Shown here: positions 21,701-32,766 of the stretch, piece by piece
Numbering within the stretch: position 1 is the stretch's first letter
Layout of the letters: every line of letters begins with the position of its first letter
NCBI GenBank assembly: GCA_012845835.1
Contig: JABAKD010000023.1
Location: forward strand, 18,515,027 to 18,579,026
Length of the DNA: 64,000 nucleotides
Direction: 5' to 3'
Source: Undaria pinnatifida
Lineage: Eukaryota > Sar > Phaeophyceae > Laminariales > Alariaceae
The notes under the pieces: model-generated
Database searches by the model: none
Told to the model about the DNA's origin: nothing
Seen by the model: the letters and a program-made list of their open reading frames with translations, nothing else
Position numbers and translations under genes: made by a program

Positions 21701-22796
21701 CAAGGGCCGGCTCTAGTGCTTCTCGCGCAGCTGCTAGTTCATCCATATTTTTGGGTGATGCGGCTACCGCACTTATCCGTAATTCAGGTGTATCCGTCAC
21801 ACTGGCTATTGACAAGAGAGCAAGCGCTAGATGTGCGGGTATAGTGACACCGCGCGTAGACGGATTGGTGATTTTCAACCAGGCGGACCCGTCCGCTGCA
21901 CCCCATGTTGCTACAGCAGTACGTGGAACAACAACACGTTCGAAAGTTTAGAATTGTTTTGCTCCAATACTTTCGGAGAATTCGGGTTGAGATACCATAC
22001 GAGGTTCTAAAACGACAGTATCAACCGGAGGTTTAGTATCGGTGAAGACAACGACCGATGCCTCAGGTCGTGCTGGTACATAAAAACAGGATTTTAGACC
22101 AACAGTGATAGCCTTAAAGTCAGCATGGACGGATGCGACAGACACAGAGGTTACTCCTGCTGGGGAAATTGATGATCCCGTGGTATTTGAATCAGTACGA
22201 TGAACAGCGGGTATAGTTGTTTCACTTGAGTGAAAAGTGATGCACTGATTTTTCCAGTCAATTTTTGCACCAAATAAAAACATGGCGCTGTTATCTAACA
22301 AGATATCATCAGGACGTAACGATGAAATGACAAGCGCTTCTACTGGGCGAGTGACGTCCCCCAGTTGCAAATCAAAGCGAATGAACCCTAGTATTTTCAT
22401 CATTGATCCATTTGCGGCTTTTAACGTGAGCACAGCAGGTGGGATGGCATGTATCGGTTCATTTTTCAAGATAGGGTGACGTTTAACACATGAGGAAGCC
22501 ACACATGGATCATCGCTTGCCGTGTCAACAGTGACACGAGGCACCTCGAAGCCTCCGATACGTCCACATATATGAACGCGATGAGACGAGAAAGCAAGCG
22601 TAAGCGGCGATCGCGTACGACGCAATAAAGCACAGGCGTACCATTCTTCATGTTTATTATTATGAGTACTGCTCCTTTCATGATCGGGGCAGTCTTCATT
22701 GACATCGATAGACACAGACTTATCAATCACTGGCAACGAATAATCCACCTGCTTATTACCTACATTCCTAGACACGGACTCACTAGGTACTGGCAA
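21701..22796 (-). pseudogene. Gypsy aspartic protease region
   Basis: The 282-codon frame 21948-22796 has VTVDTASDDPCVAS, with DTAS matching the DT/SG-A active-site triad, then a beta-rich body and ILLDNSAMFLFGAKIDW, which resembles the usual LLG.DFL..FGA.ID end of retroviral-type proteases. The second and third glycines of the motif are not standard. A TAA at 21948-21950 ends it, and the same frame continues to about 21700 as a linker to RT. Confidence 0.75.
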
Positions 22797-22799
22797 TAA

Positions 22800-24545
22800 A
22801 AAAATCCGGCTGCATATTGCCTACATGGGGGTCTGCGGGACACATGTCAACCAACTACCTACCAGGCGCACTGTCTGCAAAACGCACACGCTTACTTACA
22901 GGGGAAGGATCTACGACTGCAGTATCCTCGCTTGTCTCATCGCAGATGGACATATCTTCGAGGGTGAGCGACTCGGAAAGCACGTGCTTCCCTATGTCGT
23001 CCCTCGGGTTACCGGACCTTACAGAAACCGATGGACAATCGATCTGGGGGGAAACCGTAAACAACTTCCCAACTGCGGGAACGACTTCCACAACTGGGCA
23101 CCGTCAGGTGGACTTCTGACGGCGAGCTGTCCTCTCCCGATACCGGGCTAGGTTAGCCTCCCCAAACAGGGGGTGGTTAAAACAATCATTACTGGCGTGA
23201 CTCGACTTATCTCTAGCCGTGCACTCTGATACTGAACAGGGTGAGTGGTCACGCGTGATGTTCAACCTAGATGTAGACGACTTAGCTGCAGGCATCTTAA
23301 AACTGGACAAGTGAGATGCTGCTGCCGCTGAACCGTGGTTCTTACGAGAACCACTGTGTGAGCGTTTACGCACAAGACGACTATCAGGGCCACGTACTGC
23401 TCGCACCTGAGCTCTAGAACGACCGCGCGCCACGATCGACCATGACATGGCACTGACTGTGCCATCGACTGCTGCTAGGGACGCAGCACTACGCTGGGCC
23501 CTATCGACTGTCTGCTGCATTCACTTACAGTATTGGCCAATGCGTTGTAGCTCCAGAATATCTGGACGTAACCTACGCTCAAAAATTCCGATCTGCAAAG
23601 CTTCTGCAGGCTGTACATGTTTTTGAACTTGACGGTTCAAATTGGTTAAACTATCACGGAGACGGTTTACGTGTGACGTGACTCACTCATTTGGAGCCTG
23701 AGTCAGAGTAACTATCCGCGCTACTGAGCGTGCTAAAGCATCAGCGGGCAAGTACGACGCTTCAAAAGCAGTTTTCATTTCCGACCATGAGGTCGGTTTT
23801 GCGCTGCTTTCTGTATCCGACAGTTGCCGATCTCCATCGGCACTACGTCCCCACGGAACCTGACCTCCTAACCAGCTGAGTATAAAACTGGATAGCTTCG
23901 TCCTTGAACACGAAGATGAAGCATGTTATCAGAAGGCCATCTATCATGTCCTCGGTGACGCCGGGACGTGACTGTAGCGACGCAGTGACGAAAGCTTCAT
24001 ACTGCGACATGACATTGAGATATATATTCTTGTCGTTTTCGTTTCCCGAAAACTCAAGAGATAGCACCAAAGTCATACCTTGTCATCCTTGTGTTTACAC
24101 ATGACACAGACGTGACTGAACTGCCTATTATTAGGCTGCTTCAGTCAGACGGAGTCAGTTGTACTCTACCCGTCAAAGTAGACAACAGGTCGGCAATGTT
24201 GCTAGTAAGTCCCTCCTCCGTTAACGACCTATCGAGCGACTGCTGTTGCGGGGAACTACTGACCATGTGATGGGGAAACGAGACTTCACCAGCTGCTCCT
24301 TTCCGTGCGGGGGAGAACGACTGGCGGTGGTGACGCTCACGACGACTACGGTGGCGACCATAGAGGCGTCGCCTAAGCTCTTCAGACGAGTCTTGACCAC
24401 GTGATGGCTCACGGGGGCTGAAGTAGGTTTCGTCTCCTACTTCCTCACGACGTGAGGGAAGGCCACCTCCCTCCTGACGTGGGGGAAGGGCGTTTGGGTC
24501 CGTGTGAACATCCCCGGGACCAGGGGGGTCTTTCCCGTCTGCCAT
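22800..24545 (-). pseudogene. Gypsy gag region, fragmented
   Basis: It starts at ATG 24543-24545 with an acidic, P/R-rich head. A middle frame (23843-24076) contains YEAFVTASLQSR and FKDEAIQFYTQLVRR, typical of helical capsid text. A later frame (23104-23520) holds C-T-A-R-D-K-S-S-H-A-S-N-D-C, a CCHC-like knuckle, within an R/S-rich nucleocapsid part. Frameshifts and stops separate the pieces. Confidence 0.65.
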
Positions 24546-24648
24546 ATGGCAAGCGGGACAAACGTGCGTTTTTTTTTTTAAAACGCTTACCCGCTCTCTT
24601 CGGTCGGGTTGCTTAGCTCCGACCGAGCTTCACGGCCTTGACGCCATT

Positions 24649-24858
24649 TGTGGGACGGTAGTCCCTTCGCAGGTTTCTCTTTCTCAGATGGAGGTGTGGA
24701 GGCACACCGAGGTGGGTTGTGTGTGCAACCGCACGCTCGAGGGTCAACGGTGAGGAAACACCTCAGAGTCTGCCCCGAGGAGCCAGGATGATCTTGAAGG
24801 ATTAGTCTATAGTGATAAGGAGAAGGTACGATCTAGGGAATAGGGACTGGTATCCACA
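24649..24858 (-). repeat. 5' LTR of Gypsy-type element (210 bp)
   Basis: TGTGGGACGG...TATCCACA, the upstream LTR in coding orientation. Compared with the other LTR it has five extra bases (TAGTC-like, near 24806). The target duplication CCTG follows at 24859-24862. Confidence 0.92.
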
Positions 24859-25069
24859 CCTGCCTTATTTCGGTAAAAACCTGTGATTTCCGATGAACTA
24901 TATTCCGTCATGGCACAACCGAACAAAGAGGATGAACGGAATTCTTGCTCATAAAGTGTTTGCAATTTTCTTCATCAAACATCCGATTCTTCCTAATTGA
25001 AACCTTCTGTCTCCAGTCTAATTACAAATGAACCCATTTCCGATACAAATTCCTAGTAATTTTCCAATC

Positions 25070-25925
25070 TCACCACACCGGGGACGAAAATCGAGTTCTC
25101 CCGGGCCCACACCGCCCAGGACGGTGTGAAACCCCAATCCCTCGCGCGGCGCTGTTTGGCTGGGGCGCGTAGAGCGAGCGCAACCCGGGGATGATTTTTT
25201 CCCGTCCCCGGCCCAGACATGCTTCCATATCTCTACAACTCGGACACCCCGGGGGCGATAATCGAGTTCTTCCTGGTTGACACCGCCCCGCACGGTGTGA
25301 AAACCCCAATATCACGGGCCGACCGCTGGTTGGCTGCGGCACGTAGAGCGAGGGCAACCGGGGAAGGATAGGTCCCCGTCCCCCTTTGACCCCCCAGTCC
25401 CGTTTCTCCGGGGTAGGATTTGGTCCCATCCCTGGTTCAGACGTCCTTCCATATCTCTACAACTCCGACACCCCGGGGACGAAAATGGAGTTCTACCGGG
25501 TACACACCACTCTTCATGGTATAGATACCCCAACCCCACTCGCCGGTCGCTGATTGGCTGGGGCGCGTAGAGCGAGCGCAACCCGGAGGATTGGGTCCCA
25601 TCCCCGGTTCCGACAGCCTTTCATGTCTGTACAACTCCGGCACCCCGGTGACGAAAAATCGAGTTCCCCCGTTTCAACACCGCCCCGCACAGTGTGGAAA
25701 CCCCAGTCCCACGGGCCGATCGCTGATTGGCTGGGACGGGTAGAGTGAGCACAACCTGGCGAGGATAGGGCCCTGTCCCCGTTTGACCCACCCAGTCCCG
25801 CCTCCCCCGGAGAGGGTTGGGTCCTATCCCAGGTTCAGACATCCTTCTACATCTGTACAAACCCGACGCCCTGGCGACGATAATCGCTTTCTCCCGGGTC
25901 GACACCGCCTCACACGGGTCCTGCG
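25070..25925 (-). repeat. S satellite, about five units, reversed
   Basis: Blocks like GACGAAAATCGAGTTCTCCC recur near 25079, 25255, 25477, 25640 and 25875 (spacing 163-235 bp). GTAGAGCGAGCGCAACCC lies between them. Units are more diverged and vary more in length than those at 13811. Bases 24863-25069 before it show no recognisable feature. Confidence 0.88.
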
Positions 25926-26166
25926 GCAGCACCAGCGAAGGACATAGCAGATGAAGAAGAGGCTACAGTCCCTTGCTGCCTATCCATCTCTCCGCTCCTG
26001 GTAAAGTAGGTCCTCGTCCGCTGGTAAGGGGTATCGTGCGTGTGTCGCGTATCGCTCATACCTCTCCTTGCAGTGCATCAGCTGTGTATGTCTAGTACAA
26101 ACATTGGGTAACCCGGGGTTTCGGCCTGTGACCATGGATTGTGTTTCTCCTTTTGATAAATTTGTA

Positions 26167-26352
26167 GGATTAACACGGCCCCACTGGGAGTACTGGATGC
26201 CGCGGAGCCGGACGGACAAATGCAATATGATGACAATAACAACAACAGCAACAACAAAACAACACCAACACCAACACCAACACCGACACCAAACACCGAA
26301 CACCAACCAGCAGCAGCAGCAACCAGCAGCAGCAGCAGCGTGGGCGAAGGTT
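26167..26352 (+). CDS. Possible internal exon with N-, PT- and S-rich runs
   Basis: A T-rich tract ending TTTGTAG at 26160-26166 could be a splice acceptor. The following open frame reads TAPLGVLDAAEPDGQMQYDD, then asparagine, proline-threonine, alanine and serine runs from a CAA/CAC/CAG microsatellite (26226-26340). A GT follows GGCGAAG near 26350. The non-repeat head looks coding-like, but there is no second exon or family to support it. Confidence 0.2.
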
Positions 26353-26674
26353 TCCCGCCATTTATTTATTACTTTCGCAGGGCGTTTGTCCCATGATCTG
26401 TCGTCTTGGCGAGCGAAAAAAGGGTAGAATGAGATGTTTATGATTGCTAGTATTTCATCATTTCAACTACCTACACAAGAATCTCCCCACGCCTCTCCTC
26501 GGTGCCGAAGAGAATACCCCTTCTTGCCCTATGCCCTCTTTCTTTGGCAAGATTCATTGAGGTACCAAATTGAGTCATGCATCTCCCACCTCCCACATTA
26601 TTATACCTTGCCACGCCGCCTGAGGAGATGTTCAGACAGCTAAAAAAACTAGAAAGGAGAATAATTATGTATAT

Positions 26675-26790
26675 ATAACCCGGGTACCCGGGTACCCGTC
26701 TCAGCCGGGGGCCTGGGTACCCGGGTCTGGGTCTGGGTTCACTCCCCCTCAGCCGGGTCGGGTACCTGGGTTCAAATTTTGAGGCCGGGG
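26675..26790. repeat. GGGTACCC-rich block, possible hAT end remnant
   Basis: Repeated CCCGGGTACCCGGGTACCCG resembles the subterminal repeats of hAT element 1. No terminal inverted repeat or target duplication is visible, so this is at best a fragment. Confidence 0.4.
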
Positions 26791-27120
26791 TGCAACTCTA
26801 CGGTGAGGAACCCCCAATCCCACGGGCCAATCGCCGATTGGCTTGGGCGCGTAGCGCGTAGAGCGAGAGTAACCCCGGGAGGATTGGGCCCCGTCGCCGA
26901 TTCAGACATCCATCTTTATAATACAAAAGGCATACGGCTTTCATCCCAGCATTTTCCGAGCCCCAACCCTATTGGCCGAGGGATTCCCCCTTGCCCCTTC
27001 TCGCCCCTTCTCGGCCAATCAGGGGGCGGCGCGCGCGCGGCGGGAGTTTTCCCTCGGGGAAACTCCCTAGCCCCGCCGCACCGGTTCAGCAATTTCGGTG
27101 ACTGTCATCCCATGATTCTC
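26791..27120 (-). repeat. Partial S unit and X unit
   Basis: S text (CAATCCCACGGGCCAATCGC, GTAGAGCGAGAGTAACCCC) runs to 26900. X (GGCATACGGCTTTCATCC to the CTAG-containing hairpin region near 27075) follows at 26918-27120. The hairpin GGAGTTTTCC / GGGAAACTCC is near perfect here. Confidence 0.8.
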
Positions 27121-27164
27121 ACTAACAAGTGGATACAGATTAATCTACGTGCTGAATTCAGCAC

Positions 27165-28390
27165 ACGTTGATTTTTATACAAAATTGAAAAACGTCAGCT
27201 GTGATTGCAACTTGATTCTCGAACAGAACAAACCCACCGCACAACCTCAGCGTTCGGCAGCAAGGAAAGGAAGCAGCACACAACACAACAGCCGTACCAA
27301 CACGACATCCGCTTCCACTTCGGCGACAAAACGCCACCCACGTACCGCACGACACACCGACGCACTGACCAAGCCATCCACCCACCAACCAACCCACCCA
27401 CCCACCCACCCACCCACCCACCCCTAAAGCTACAGCAGTACAGCAGCAAACGGATGCGTTATTTTTTACTCGAAAATCGCCAGAGCAGGCCGGTTGTACA
27501 GCGGAGAAAATGCTGTTGTACCAAACAAACTAACAGCTCCACCTCCCACAGGCACGATAGCACTCACTCGCGCACGAACCGACCGCCACCCACCTACCCA
27601 ACCAACCAACCGCCAACCAACCAATTCATCCTACCACCAACACTCCCACCAATATTTTTACTCAACTGTACAGCAGTACGTACCGGTTGGTACATACACC
27701 AGCAAACGGAGGCGTTTGGTCCGTACTCGGTTTTTATCCCGAAAAACACGATCATGGGCACGTTGCACCTTCAGCGGAGTACAATAACCTGTTAAACCAC
27801 CCATTCCCACCCATCCGCGTACCCACAACCCACCAACGAACGGGTACTGGTGCATTTTACTGCGCGCCGAAGATACACGTGCCTGCTGCGATTATAACGG
27901 CCACGACCAAAACAAAGCACCCTCAGTGAGGTTTTACTTCGGTGTGGTGGTCCGTTTCGGTTAATTCTTCGCCCAGACCATTCTCTGTGGTGTTGAAAAT
28001 AAGTGAAAAAGCAGCTATCAATAGTCCACACGACTGCTATGATGTTCAAACCGTTATCAGTTTTACCAGTCCAGTTGGAGAGGATGCTGCTTGGTCGTCG
28101 GACGCGTTTATATAGTTACAATAACACGCCCCAACACGAAGCCAGCGCTTCCGTTGACCGGCAAACGGCCCGAACGGCAGCAGCGCAGACAGGAACCACA
28201 GCGACAGCATGCCTGTCACACGTACCAGGTGCCACTAGTGCTCCAACGAGTCTGTGGGACGACAGCGGCGTTTTTTTTATGCAAAACAACCATAAATGCA
28301 ACGGTTTCCGTGGATACCATCTGCGACCTTCGCTTGGCGCAGCCCAATATGGAAAAGGGAAAAATAAGGCGCGCTAAACGCGCCGATTTT
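27165..28390 (-). repeat. PTH repeat unit, copy B
   Basis: Reverse complement of 12653-13810. A plus-strand frame of 196 codons (27205-27795) is rich in P, T, H and Q and shares KTPPTYRTTH and TDQAIHPPTNPPTHPPTHPP with copy C. The C-rich run ACCCACCC at 27390-27425 could form a G-quadruplex on the other strand. Confidence 0.85.
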
Positions 28391-28404
28391 TACGCTTGTT
28401 AATG

Positions 28405-28600
28405 AATAGGCATATGTCTTTCATCTCTGCGTTTTGTTAACCCAATCCCATTGGCCGAGGGATTCCCCCGCCCGCCCTCGGCCAATCAGGGGGCGAGGCT
28501 CGCGCAGCGGGAGTTGCCGCTCGGGGGAACCCCCTAGTCCCGCCGCATCGGTTCAGTAATTCAGTGACTATCTTCTCATCACACTCCTTAATAGAGTGAT
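28405..28600 (-). repeat. X unit between PTH copies B and C
   Basis: The same blocks as 16866-17060: CATTGGCCGAGGGATTCCCC, CTCGGCCAATCAGGGGGCG, CCCTAGTCCCGCCGCA. Its place between B and C makes a tandem X-B-X-C array. Confidence 0.85.
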
Positions 28601-28609
28601 TGAATATTC

Positions 28610-30010
28610 AACATGCAGAATCCCGCGCAATTTGATGTTCGAAGCAGCAGAAACCCACCGCACATCAGCAGGGTTCAGCAGCAAGGAGCAAGGAAGAAAT
28701 GCACAACACAATCACCACACCAACACAACATGAGGTTCCAGTTCGCCGAGAAAACACCACCCACGCACCGCACGACCCACCCGCCCACCGACCAAGCCAT
28801 CCACCCACCAACCAACCCACCCACCGTATTCTACAGCAGTAGCAAACAGACGCGTTGGTTCGTACTCGAACTTCGCCAGATCGAGTCGGTATAGCGGAGA
28901 GAACAAAATACTGTACCAAAGACAATACCAGCCCCACCGTTCACAGGCGCGAAAATACTCACCCCGTACGAAACAACCGCCACCCATCCACCAAACTACC
29001 CACCCACCAACCGACCAACCCGTCCACGCACCAAACACCCTAACCACCATGTGCTTTGTACAGCAGTACAGCAATACCTGCAGCAGAAAACAGAGGGGTG
29101 TGGTCCGTACTCCATTTTTATCTTGAAAACGCATTGGTATGTTGCATCTCCGGCGAAGTAAACTAACGTGTTAGCCACTCATTTTCACCCATCCATCGAC
29201 CCACCACCCACCCACAAACCGGTACCAGTACCTACTGCTGCATGCGAAAGATGCGCATACCTGCGATTATAGCACCCACGACAGAAACAAAGCACCCTCG
29301 GTGAGATCTTATTGCGGCATGGTCTATGAAAGTAAGTAGCACGTCGTTCGAGAATCTGGAAAAGTCGACCCACGAATGTCAATTCTTCATTCTTTTAGCT
29401 TTCCTCTGGTCTGTTTCGGTTAATTATTTGCCGAGACATTTCTCTGTCGTGTTTTCTCGCTGGAATGTTATGGCTCGGGCACGTTGTTTCTTTGTGGGGG
29501 GTGTAGGCAACGATGCCAAGCTGCCCTTCCGATTGTTTTCGGTTATTGTGGGCAATGTTCACGTCCCCGATTGGCTTGTGCCATTATTTAATCTAGAAAA
29601 CCGGCCAGCATCTGTAAAAACGAGGAAAAAACGTCAAATGACAGGGTCATACGTATAATTTCATTGCGGCTAGTCCACAAATAATGCTACGACGTTCAAG
29701 CCGTGAGCATTTACCAGTCCCGGTAAAAAATATGCCGTTTGGTCGTCAAACGTGTCTATAGTTACAAAAACACACCAACACGAAGCCCGCGCTTCCGTTG
29801 ACCCGCAAATGGCCCAAACAGCAGCAGTGCAGACAGGCACCACGGCACCAGCACGCCTTTCACTCCACTTCTTCTCCAACGAGTCTGGGACGAAAGCGGC
29901 GACTTTTTTATACGGTTTTGCGATGAATGCAACTGTTTCCGTGGATACCATGTGCTACCTTCGCTTGGCGCAGCCCAATGAGAGAAATAAGGCGCGCCGA
30001 GTTTGCGCTT
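28610..30010 (-). repeat. PTH repeat unit, copy C
   Basis: It follows the same order as copy B. It is longer because of about 180 bp near 29380-29640 lacking a match in B. Both ends match: the left end near GAAGCAGCAGAAACCCACCG and the right end with CTTCGCTTGGCGCAGCCCAA and AAGGCGCGCC. Confidence 0.85.
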
Positions 30011-30689
30011 GTACCTGTATACTTTGATGGTGTTGCGGTCGTAGGCATCTAATTTACCTCATCCGTGAATGGGCTGTGGTCTCTCCAACCCACGCCCCCG
30101 AAGAAAAACGAAAATATAACTAGATAGCTTTTTCCGTCGCGGCCCCTTCACGGGCTATGCAGTGGGAGTCTTGGTTCGAATTTTGCGAAAACCTGAGGAA
30201 AACGATATAGCTTACCTGTTATGTCTCATATAGTATTTTAACTTCGTAATATATGATGACCTTTTGAACTGGTTGAAGCTATGATACCAGTAACTATATC
30301 ATTGACGACCCTGCATGTTGAATTTTGTCGCCTTGATTTTTTGTTGCACCGTAATAGTTTGGTGTGTGGCGTTCGTCGTCTTTTTGTGCTGAATTTGATG
30401 TGGTCGCTGCTATTATACTTGTTTAGGTGTTGCGGGGAGACATGCTTTTGTGGCGGGAGTTGAGACTTTTGTTGTGGCAGGAGTGGAGACATTTAATGTA
30501 CCGAGAGTAAATTATTTTTTCGCGACTCTGCACAGTCTGAAAAGTTCGAGAATGAGGGCGTGAACGTTTGAATGCTAATATATTGGCACCCCTGTTGCTC
30601 GAAACACGAAACACCGAAAGCTTCCCCGTTCCGTTGTCGACTCCTCCCATTGGAAAGCCAGGCGAAAGTCCGTTAATATCCCAACCACA
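30011..30689. other. No gene recognised; possible 5' flank
   Basis: Mostly unique sequence. GGTTCGAATTTT near 30164 resembles a pol III B-box but no tRNA fold was found. It lies just upstream of the exon candidate at 30690. Confidence 0.45.
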
Positions 30690-32766
30690 ATGTGTTCACA
30701 TCGACAGGGACATGAAGACGACGCTGGAGCCAGCATCTTGACATCTGTCGGCCAGAACACGCCTCCTCCTTCCCCAAAGGCTGTGGCTGGAATGGACTAT
30801 TTCGCCTCGGACGACGACGACACCGAAAGGGTGCCAACATCGGTAAGCTCTTGATGTTTTGCGTATTCCACCTGCCATATTTTATGGTATGGGACTACCG
30901 CGTCAACGTCTTTTGAATTTGTTGATACTCCTGCAATATGCCCCAGTTGCTATGGTAAAGTTGCCGCTGTTTTTTGCGAAACCTTCTATGCTAGGAATTG
31001 GGCGTTGAACGTACTCTGATCTCCCCACGGAATCCTACCACTATGTAGCAGACATACTGTATTCGGGATGCATATTTTGTTTTCTGTCAAATATGATGCA
31101 TGGCTCTTTAGCCAACGTATATGCAAGCCTCATGCTGCCAATGCTTGTCATCTGGGAATAGCGAGCACTATCACGTGTACGGAACAGCATTATGCCCGGC
31201 GGAAACACTGTGGGGAAATCGGGTGTTATTGGTTGGCCCAACTCAGCGAGTTACGCTTTCGCGAAACTGATGCGTCTGAAGGGCGTCAACGAACACCTTG
31301 TTGAAAGACTTGCCCGCATCAGGCTTCCAGTTTCCCCACTTGTTTCCGTTATCCTTGAAGAAGTGCCCACGTGGACAAGGCGTGACTATATACCTCGACT
31401 GCGTTATTTGGAGGCTTTACATTTGCAACTGCCACCTGAAGGCGGTGGAGCATGGCCACTGCACTGACGCTGCGAGACCGTACTACAGAGCGTAGACAGT
31501 TCAAAGTTCGGCATCACTTATAGACGGAACGCGGGTGGTGGCAAATGGTAGCGAACGTATTTTCGGACATACACGTTCGCATGGCTATACCCTCGTCTAC
31601 CGCCGTGGTACTTGCATGCACCCCACAGACGAATGAATTCACTGCAGGCCTAGGGTGTGGTCTCCTTCAAACGCGGGGGGGGTTGCTTCGGTGCTATGCC
31701 GCCCATGGTCTGTATCATGCATCCATGCATGGCTTGTAGCATAGCCGCCTTTTCCGTGTGGTTCTTACCAACGCCCGAGGTTGCCGTAGGCTCTACGTCC
31801 GCCTGGCTGGCGACGCCCCGTCGCCCATGATCGGCGCGACCCTCATGGCACCGGTCCGCCCATATTTCTGCGTGTTTGTCGTCATCTGGGTGACGCGAAT
31901 CGACGCTACGGCCTCGCGTGCCTCCGGTCCTGAGGCCGCCACGATCATGCCCCCTTTTTGGTCAGTCTGGCATGATACCTCCTCGTATTATGGACGATGC
32001 GGCGGCTAGAAAGTTATGCTTGTTTGAAGTGTAGATGATGCGGCGGCATTAGAACTTTTTATCTTTGTATCCAGTACGTGTACGAGCACGCATATTTTCA
32101 TTTTTGTTTCGCAGAACGACCGGGACATTTTCGAGTCGGTCTGCGCAGCTTGGTGGTGAGTCAGCGCGACCACCACCTTTTCTTCACGCGGCGGGAGATG
32201 CTCCTGTCCGCGGTTCTTTCGTAGCAGAGTAGCGGGACTGGATCGTCCAGGCCTCATCTGGTTTCTTCACGTGGCTAGAGACATCCACGGCACTCCTCTC
32301 GCAGTGAGTCACGGATTTCGAATTTTTGGTGGAGCTATGGTATGTCGCGACCCTCGCGTATAAAAATCACCCACACCTACACCTCTGTACTTTGCAGGAG
32401 CCCGGGGTTGACATTGTCTTGCTGAATGGGCCCAGCTCGATGACGCTGAAATACATACACGTTGAATTATTTTATGCCTCGTAGTCGGCGAGGTTCCCAT
32501 CAGCGGTTACATGTTACGGTTTGCGTAAAAACACGCATGCCTACGTATCAGTACTAAACCCGTGGATATGCCAGAGTACCGTCCGCATACGACAGAGTAG
32601 TGATGTATTTGTCCTCGTTGTCTTCAAGCGGCTGGAGCGCGAGGAGCACGTACTCAAACCATTAAGATGGGACACACCAGGAACATCCAAAGCCCATGTC
32701 CACCCCGATAGTAGCGTCGACTCTAATGTGACTGACGGCAGCGATAGCAGCAACACTACATGAAAT
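30690..32766 (+). CDS. Candidate multi-exon gene fragment, unknown function
   Basis: The first open frame (30690-30842, 51 codons) runs from ATG through SHRQGHEDDAGAS to DYFASDDDDTERVPTS, then meets GTAAGC, a good donor, in phase 0. At 32115-32155 a 41-base stretch (NDRDIFESVCAAW in frame) is framed by a T-rich tract ending CGCAG and by GTGAGT. An acceptor TTTGCAG precedes 32398 with open text EPGVDIVLLNGPS. A final frame near 32560-32763 reads FKRLEREEHVLKPLRW and ends DSSNTT and TGA. Phases do not join cleanly, so an exon is missing or the gene is broken. I recognise no family. Confidence 0.3.

Larger units (their letters stand above)
18257..24858 (-). mobile_element. Ty3/Gypsy-type LTR retrotransposon, 6.6 kb, inactive
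   Basis: Two LTRs, a CCTG duplication, a polypurine tract and gag-protease-RT-RNase H in that order on the minus strand define it. The order RT then RNase H, the YMDD context and the block ending in APLVELTKKQ place it with Ty3/Gypsy. Breaks are a stop at 21948, a frameshift near 21695, TAG codons at 21454-21456 and 21250-21252, and an unrecognised region where integrase should be. The primer site downstream of the 5' LTR begins at 24648 (minus) with AATGGCGTCAAGG; the tRNA is not identified. Confidence 0.92.

Noticed and set aside
18257..24858. TAA/TAG read as glutamine (alternative genetic code), because in-frame stops in the Gypsy pol and at 1397 in the LINE fall where Gln is likely
   Set aside because: In LINE copy 1 a TAG at 1562-1564 replaces the conserved tyrosine of motif A, and frameshifts accompany the stops. 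Ordinary decay, including C-to-T change in CAA/CAG, explains all of them.
24649..24858. Solo LTR or unrelated repeat
   Set aside because: A matching LTR at 18257-18461 in the same orientation, a shared CCTG duplication and pol in between show one complete provirus-like insertion.
27040..27090. Hairpin followed by CTAG in X units as a Helitron 3' end
   Set aside because: Sequence after CTAG (GCCCCGCCGCACC) is shared by all X copies and by S units, so it is not an element border; no Helitron 5' TC end or Rep/helicase was seen.
27205..27795. 196-codon P/T/H-rich plus frame as a gene
   Set aside because: It is produced by ACCC/CCAAC simple-repeat DNA, and related copies (A and C) do not keep it intact over its length.
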